Part shown: in pieces, positions 61,855 to 64,000 of the stretch
Numbering within the stretch: the first letter of the stretch is position 1
How the letters are laid out: each line of letters opens with the position of its first letter
DNA from: JAOSJT01 sp035362335
GTDB lineage: Bacteria; Bacteroidota; Ignavibacteria; SZUA-365
NCBI GenBank assembly: GCA_035362335.1
Contig: DAOSDL010000025.1
Coordinates: 1-64,000, forward strand
Direction: 5' to 3'
Length of the DNA: 64,000 nucleotides
Made by a program: the position numbers and the translations under genes
The notes under the pieces: model-generated
Told to the model about the DNA's origin: nothing
The model's database searches: none
The model's input: the letters and a program-made list of their open reading frames with translations, nothing else

Positions 61855-64000
61855 ATGCTTCGTTGCATGCTGCTGTTTGCGCTTTGCCGCGTCGTGGCGC
61901 TGGGACAGGACGCGCGCACGGAATGCCTGCCCGCTCCAGGTGCGCATTTCATCCGAGCAGCGGACTCCCTCGCCGCGCTTCGGGAATTCGCTCGACTCGA
62001 CAGTCTGGTGGCCGAACTCGCGAGCGACATGTCTGAAGATCGTATCCGGAAGTATGCGGAGGCATGCGAACGGCAGTTGCTGCATGTGGTGAGCGCCGTG
62101 CGCGACAGCGCGCATCCGCTGTACATCGAAGCGCTGAGCTGCCATGCCGAGGCGCTGTGGCTCGTCGACCGCGATGCCTCCACGCGCGAACTCGAGCAGG
62201 CGGTTCGTTTGCTCGCGCGACTCCCCGATTGCCGGTCCGCATGGTCGGCACGTGTGACGGGCAATCTCGCCTATCAGCTGTTCGAACTTGATCGCATCGA
62301 TGAATCCATCCGCGGTTTTGAGCGTTGCATCGCGACGCTGACCGCCCTCGCCGAACCGCCTCCCTCCTTCACGGCCTCGCAGTATCTCTTTCTCGGTCTC
62401 GCCTGGCGTAGGTCACTGCGCCACGCCGATGCGGAACGCGCCTTCGCCGCAGCCGCCGCGTGGCAGTTGCGCGCGGGCGACAGCATTCGCGCGGCGGAGG
62501 CGCTGTCGTGGCTGGGTGATGCGTTGTACCGTCAACACCGCTTCGAACAAGCCGAAGAGCAGTACCAGCGTGGGATATCCCTGTTGCGCCGCGCCAGCGG
62601 AGCGCAGTCCGAGCAGACGCTGTCCGCGCTGCAAGAACTGGCAACCTTCCACATGTTTCTGGCGCGCTACAACGATGCGTACCGCTTGTTGGCCGAAGTG
62701 CTGGACGCAGTCAATCGCCCCGGTGCGTCGTACGATCCCATCCTCGTCTTCTTCGCCTACAGCAGCACCGCACAGGTATGCGCCGATCTCGGACGCGATG
62801 CCGAGGCCGAGCAGTATTTCGCCGAAGCCCGTCATCGCGCCGACGCCATTGCCGAGAGCGACCGACCGATGTACAAGGCCATGGTCACCAACAATACCGC
62901 ATCCTTTCTCGCCAATCGCGAGCGCTACGACGAGGCCTCTGCGCTGGTCGAGGATGCGATGCGTTTGATGGACGCTTCGGGATGGAAGGACGTCGGCCAG
63001 TTCAAAGCGCGCGCGGCCAGTAATCTCGCTTCGATGTACTCCGAGTTGCATCGCCTGGCCGAGGCCGAGACGCTGCTCGTGGGCGCCATCGAGATGTATG
63101 AAAAAACCTTCGGTGCGCAGTCGCCGGAACTCGCGGCACCCGTGAGCAATCTCGGCATGGTGTATCGCGACATGGGGCGGCTCGACGAGGCCGAGCGATG
63201 CATACAGCGCGCGCTGCTCCTTGCCCGCGCCGCGCATGGCGAGGCGCATCCGCTCAGCGCGCGTCTGTTGCGCAATCTCGCTTCGGTGGAACTTGCGCGC
63301 GGACAGATTTCGCGTGCGCTGGATCTCGGCTGCGAAGCGGTGAAGGAACTGCGGCGCTGGTACGATCCGTGGCATGTGGAAATGCTGGATGGCTTGCAAC
63401 TCATCGCGCGTTGTTACGAAGCGGGCGCGAGCGGAGGTGATGTCGTCGCCAACATGAGAGAACTCTTGAGCGGCACCGTGCGGCGTTTGCGGGATTCCTT
63501 CGATTTCGAGAGCGAGGCACGGCAATTGCAGTTGCTCGAACGCTTCGCCGAACGCAATCTCGGAGTGATCGCCCGTTGGGCACTGCGCGACGACGCGCCA
63601 CCCGAGGCAGCGGAGCTGCTGTTCGACGCGGCCGTGCAACTCCGTGGCGAGGTGCTTGCCGAGCAAGCCCGCATGCAACGTGCCCTGCGGGGCCGCGAAA
63701 GCGAAGCCCGGCTCGCCGAGGCGCTACACGACACGCGCGAACGCTATGCCGCGCTTGGCGGAAAGGCGCCATCCGAGGAACTCGCGGCGTTGCGCGCGCA
63801 GCTGCTGACGCGTATCGATTCGCTGGATGCGCTGTTGCGCCGAAGCAGCGCGAATTACGATCGTGGCAGTACCGCGCGCGATGCAGGGTGGCGCGACATT
63901 CAGCGTCTGCTGCGTCGCGACGAATTGCTCGTGCACTATCTCATCGTGCCTTCGGGATACTCCGACAGCACACGTGTCGTGCTGGCCGTGCTGCTCCGCG
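61855..64000 (+). CDS. Secreted TPR-CHAT protein (cut by window edge)
   Basis: At least 715 aa, still open at 64000. Start ATG 61855 gives a short signal peptide (MLLFALCRVVALG) with GGAAG 6 bp upstream; an in-frame ATG at 61786 is possible. Residues about 60-480 are helical pairs of the tetratricopeptide type (e.g. ALYRQHRFEQAEEQY and GMVYRDMGRLDEAERC). A coiled-coil stretch follows. The last residues, RRDELLVHYLIVP, resemble the start of a CHAT (caspase-like) domain. The catalytic His/Cys region lies outside the window, so the CHAT call is provisional. Confidence 0.8.
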   Translation, partial: MLRCMLLFALCRVVALGQDARTECLPAPGAHFIRAADSLAALREFARLDSLVAELASDMSEDRIRKYAEACERQLLHVVSAVRDSAHPLYIEALSCHAEALWLVDRDASTRELEQAVRLLARLPDCRSAWSARVTGNLAYQLFELDRIDESIRGFERCIATLTALAEPPPSFTASQYLFLGLAWRRSLRHADAERAFAAAAAWQLRAGDSIRAAEALSWLGDALYRQHRFEQAEEQYQRGISLLRRASGAQSEQTLSALQELATFHMFLARYNDAYRLLAEVLDAVNRPGASYDPILVFFAYSSTAQVCADLGRDAEAEQYFAEARHRADAIAESDRPMYKAMVTNNTASFLANRERYDEASALVEDAMRLMDASGWKDVGQFKARAASNLASMYSELHRLAEAETLLVGAIEMYEKTFGAQSPELAAPVSNLGMVYRDMGRLDEAERCIQRALLLARAAHGEAHPLSARLLRNLASVELARGQISRALDLGCEAVKELRRWYDPWHVEMLDGLQLIARCYEAGASGGDVVANMRELLSGTVRRLRDSFDFESEARQLQLLERFAERNLGVIARWALRDDAPPEAAELLFDAAVQLRGEVLAEQARMQRALRGRESEARLAEALHDTRERYAALGGKAPSEELAALRAQLLTRIDSLDALLRRSSANYDRGSTARDAGWRDIQRLLRRDELLVHYLIVPSGYSDSTRVVLAVLLR

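Overview
The window is GC-rich, densely coded bacterial DNA from a Gram-negative of the Bacteroidota-Chlorobiota-Ignavibacteriota group; an Ignavibacteria/Kapabacteria-like lineage fits best. The reasons are two secreted proteins with C-terminal type IX secretion (T9SS) sorting domains, lpxB and a complete MlaE-MlaF-MlaD set (outer membrane), and a complex I operon half carrying an NhaD-type antiporter gene, as known from Rhodothermus. The phylum call is inference. About 52 protein genes, one tRNA and one tmRNA are supported. No CRISPR array, rRNA or intact transposase was seen.

Layout. 0.3-4.3 kb: redox and Fe-S genes on the minus strand (trxB, queG, Rieske protein, metallo-beta-lactamase-fold hydrolase, ferredoxin, DUF309). 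4.5 kb: tRNA-Thr(CGU). 4.7-7.7 kb: p-aminobenzoate genes pabA-pabB-pabC. 7.8-15.2 kb: nuoJKLM, nhaD-like, nuoN. 15.3-17.4 kb: NAD(P)HX repair enzyme and a VanZ protein. 17.6-22.5 kb: ychF, an atypical class III cyclase, a YgiQ-type radical SAM protein and a class II aldolase.

22.9-33.3 kb is an accessory, defence-like region. It holds an SF2 helicase, a DUF2791/BrxD-like ATPase and a short TerB-C protein in one operon, then a RloA/RloB (AbiL-like) pair with its own promoter. Beyond these lie a T9SS-sorted protein, a truncated fic copy next to an IS21-like end, and a full fic gene. The region stops beside ssrA (tmRNA, 33.8-34.2 kb), a gene class often used as an integration site.

34.4-47.2 kb returns to core functions on the minus strand: NrnA-type phosphoesterase, ABC exporter, HAD protein, serS, an rfbD-pfkB-mlaD-mlaF-mlaE run joined by overlapping start and stop codons, a NYN RNase-like protein, hppD, a macro-domain protein and a DEDD exonuclease. 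47.4-55.5 kb: a second T9SS protein and a signalling cluster of two histidine kinases and two response regulators. 56.2-61.7 kb: a HTH/basic-tail protein, a methyltransferase, lpxB, fmt, def and an atypical SDR. The right edge cuts a secreted TPR-CHAT protein.

An imperfect dispersed repeat occurs in opposite orientations at 59-310 and 22.6-22.85 kb, bracketing the first core segment and touching the start of the accessory region.
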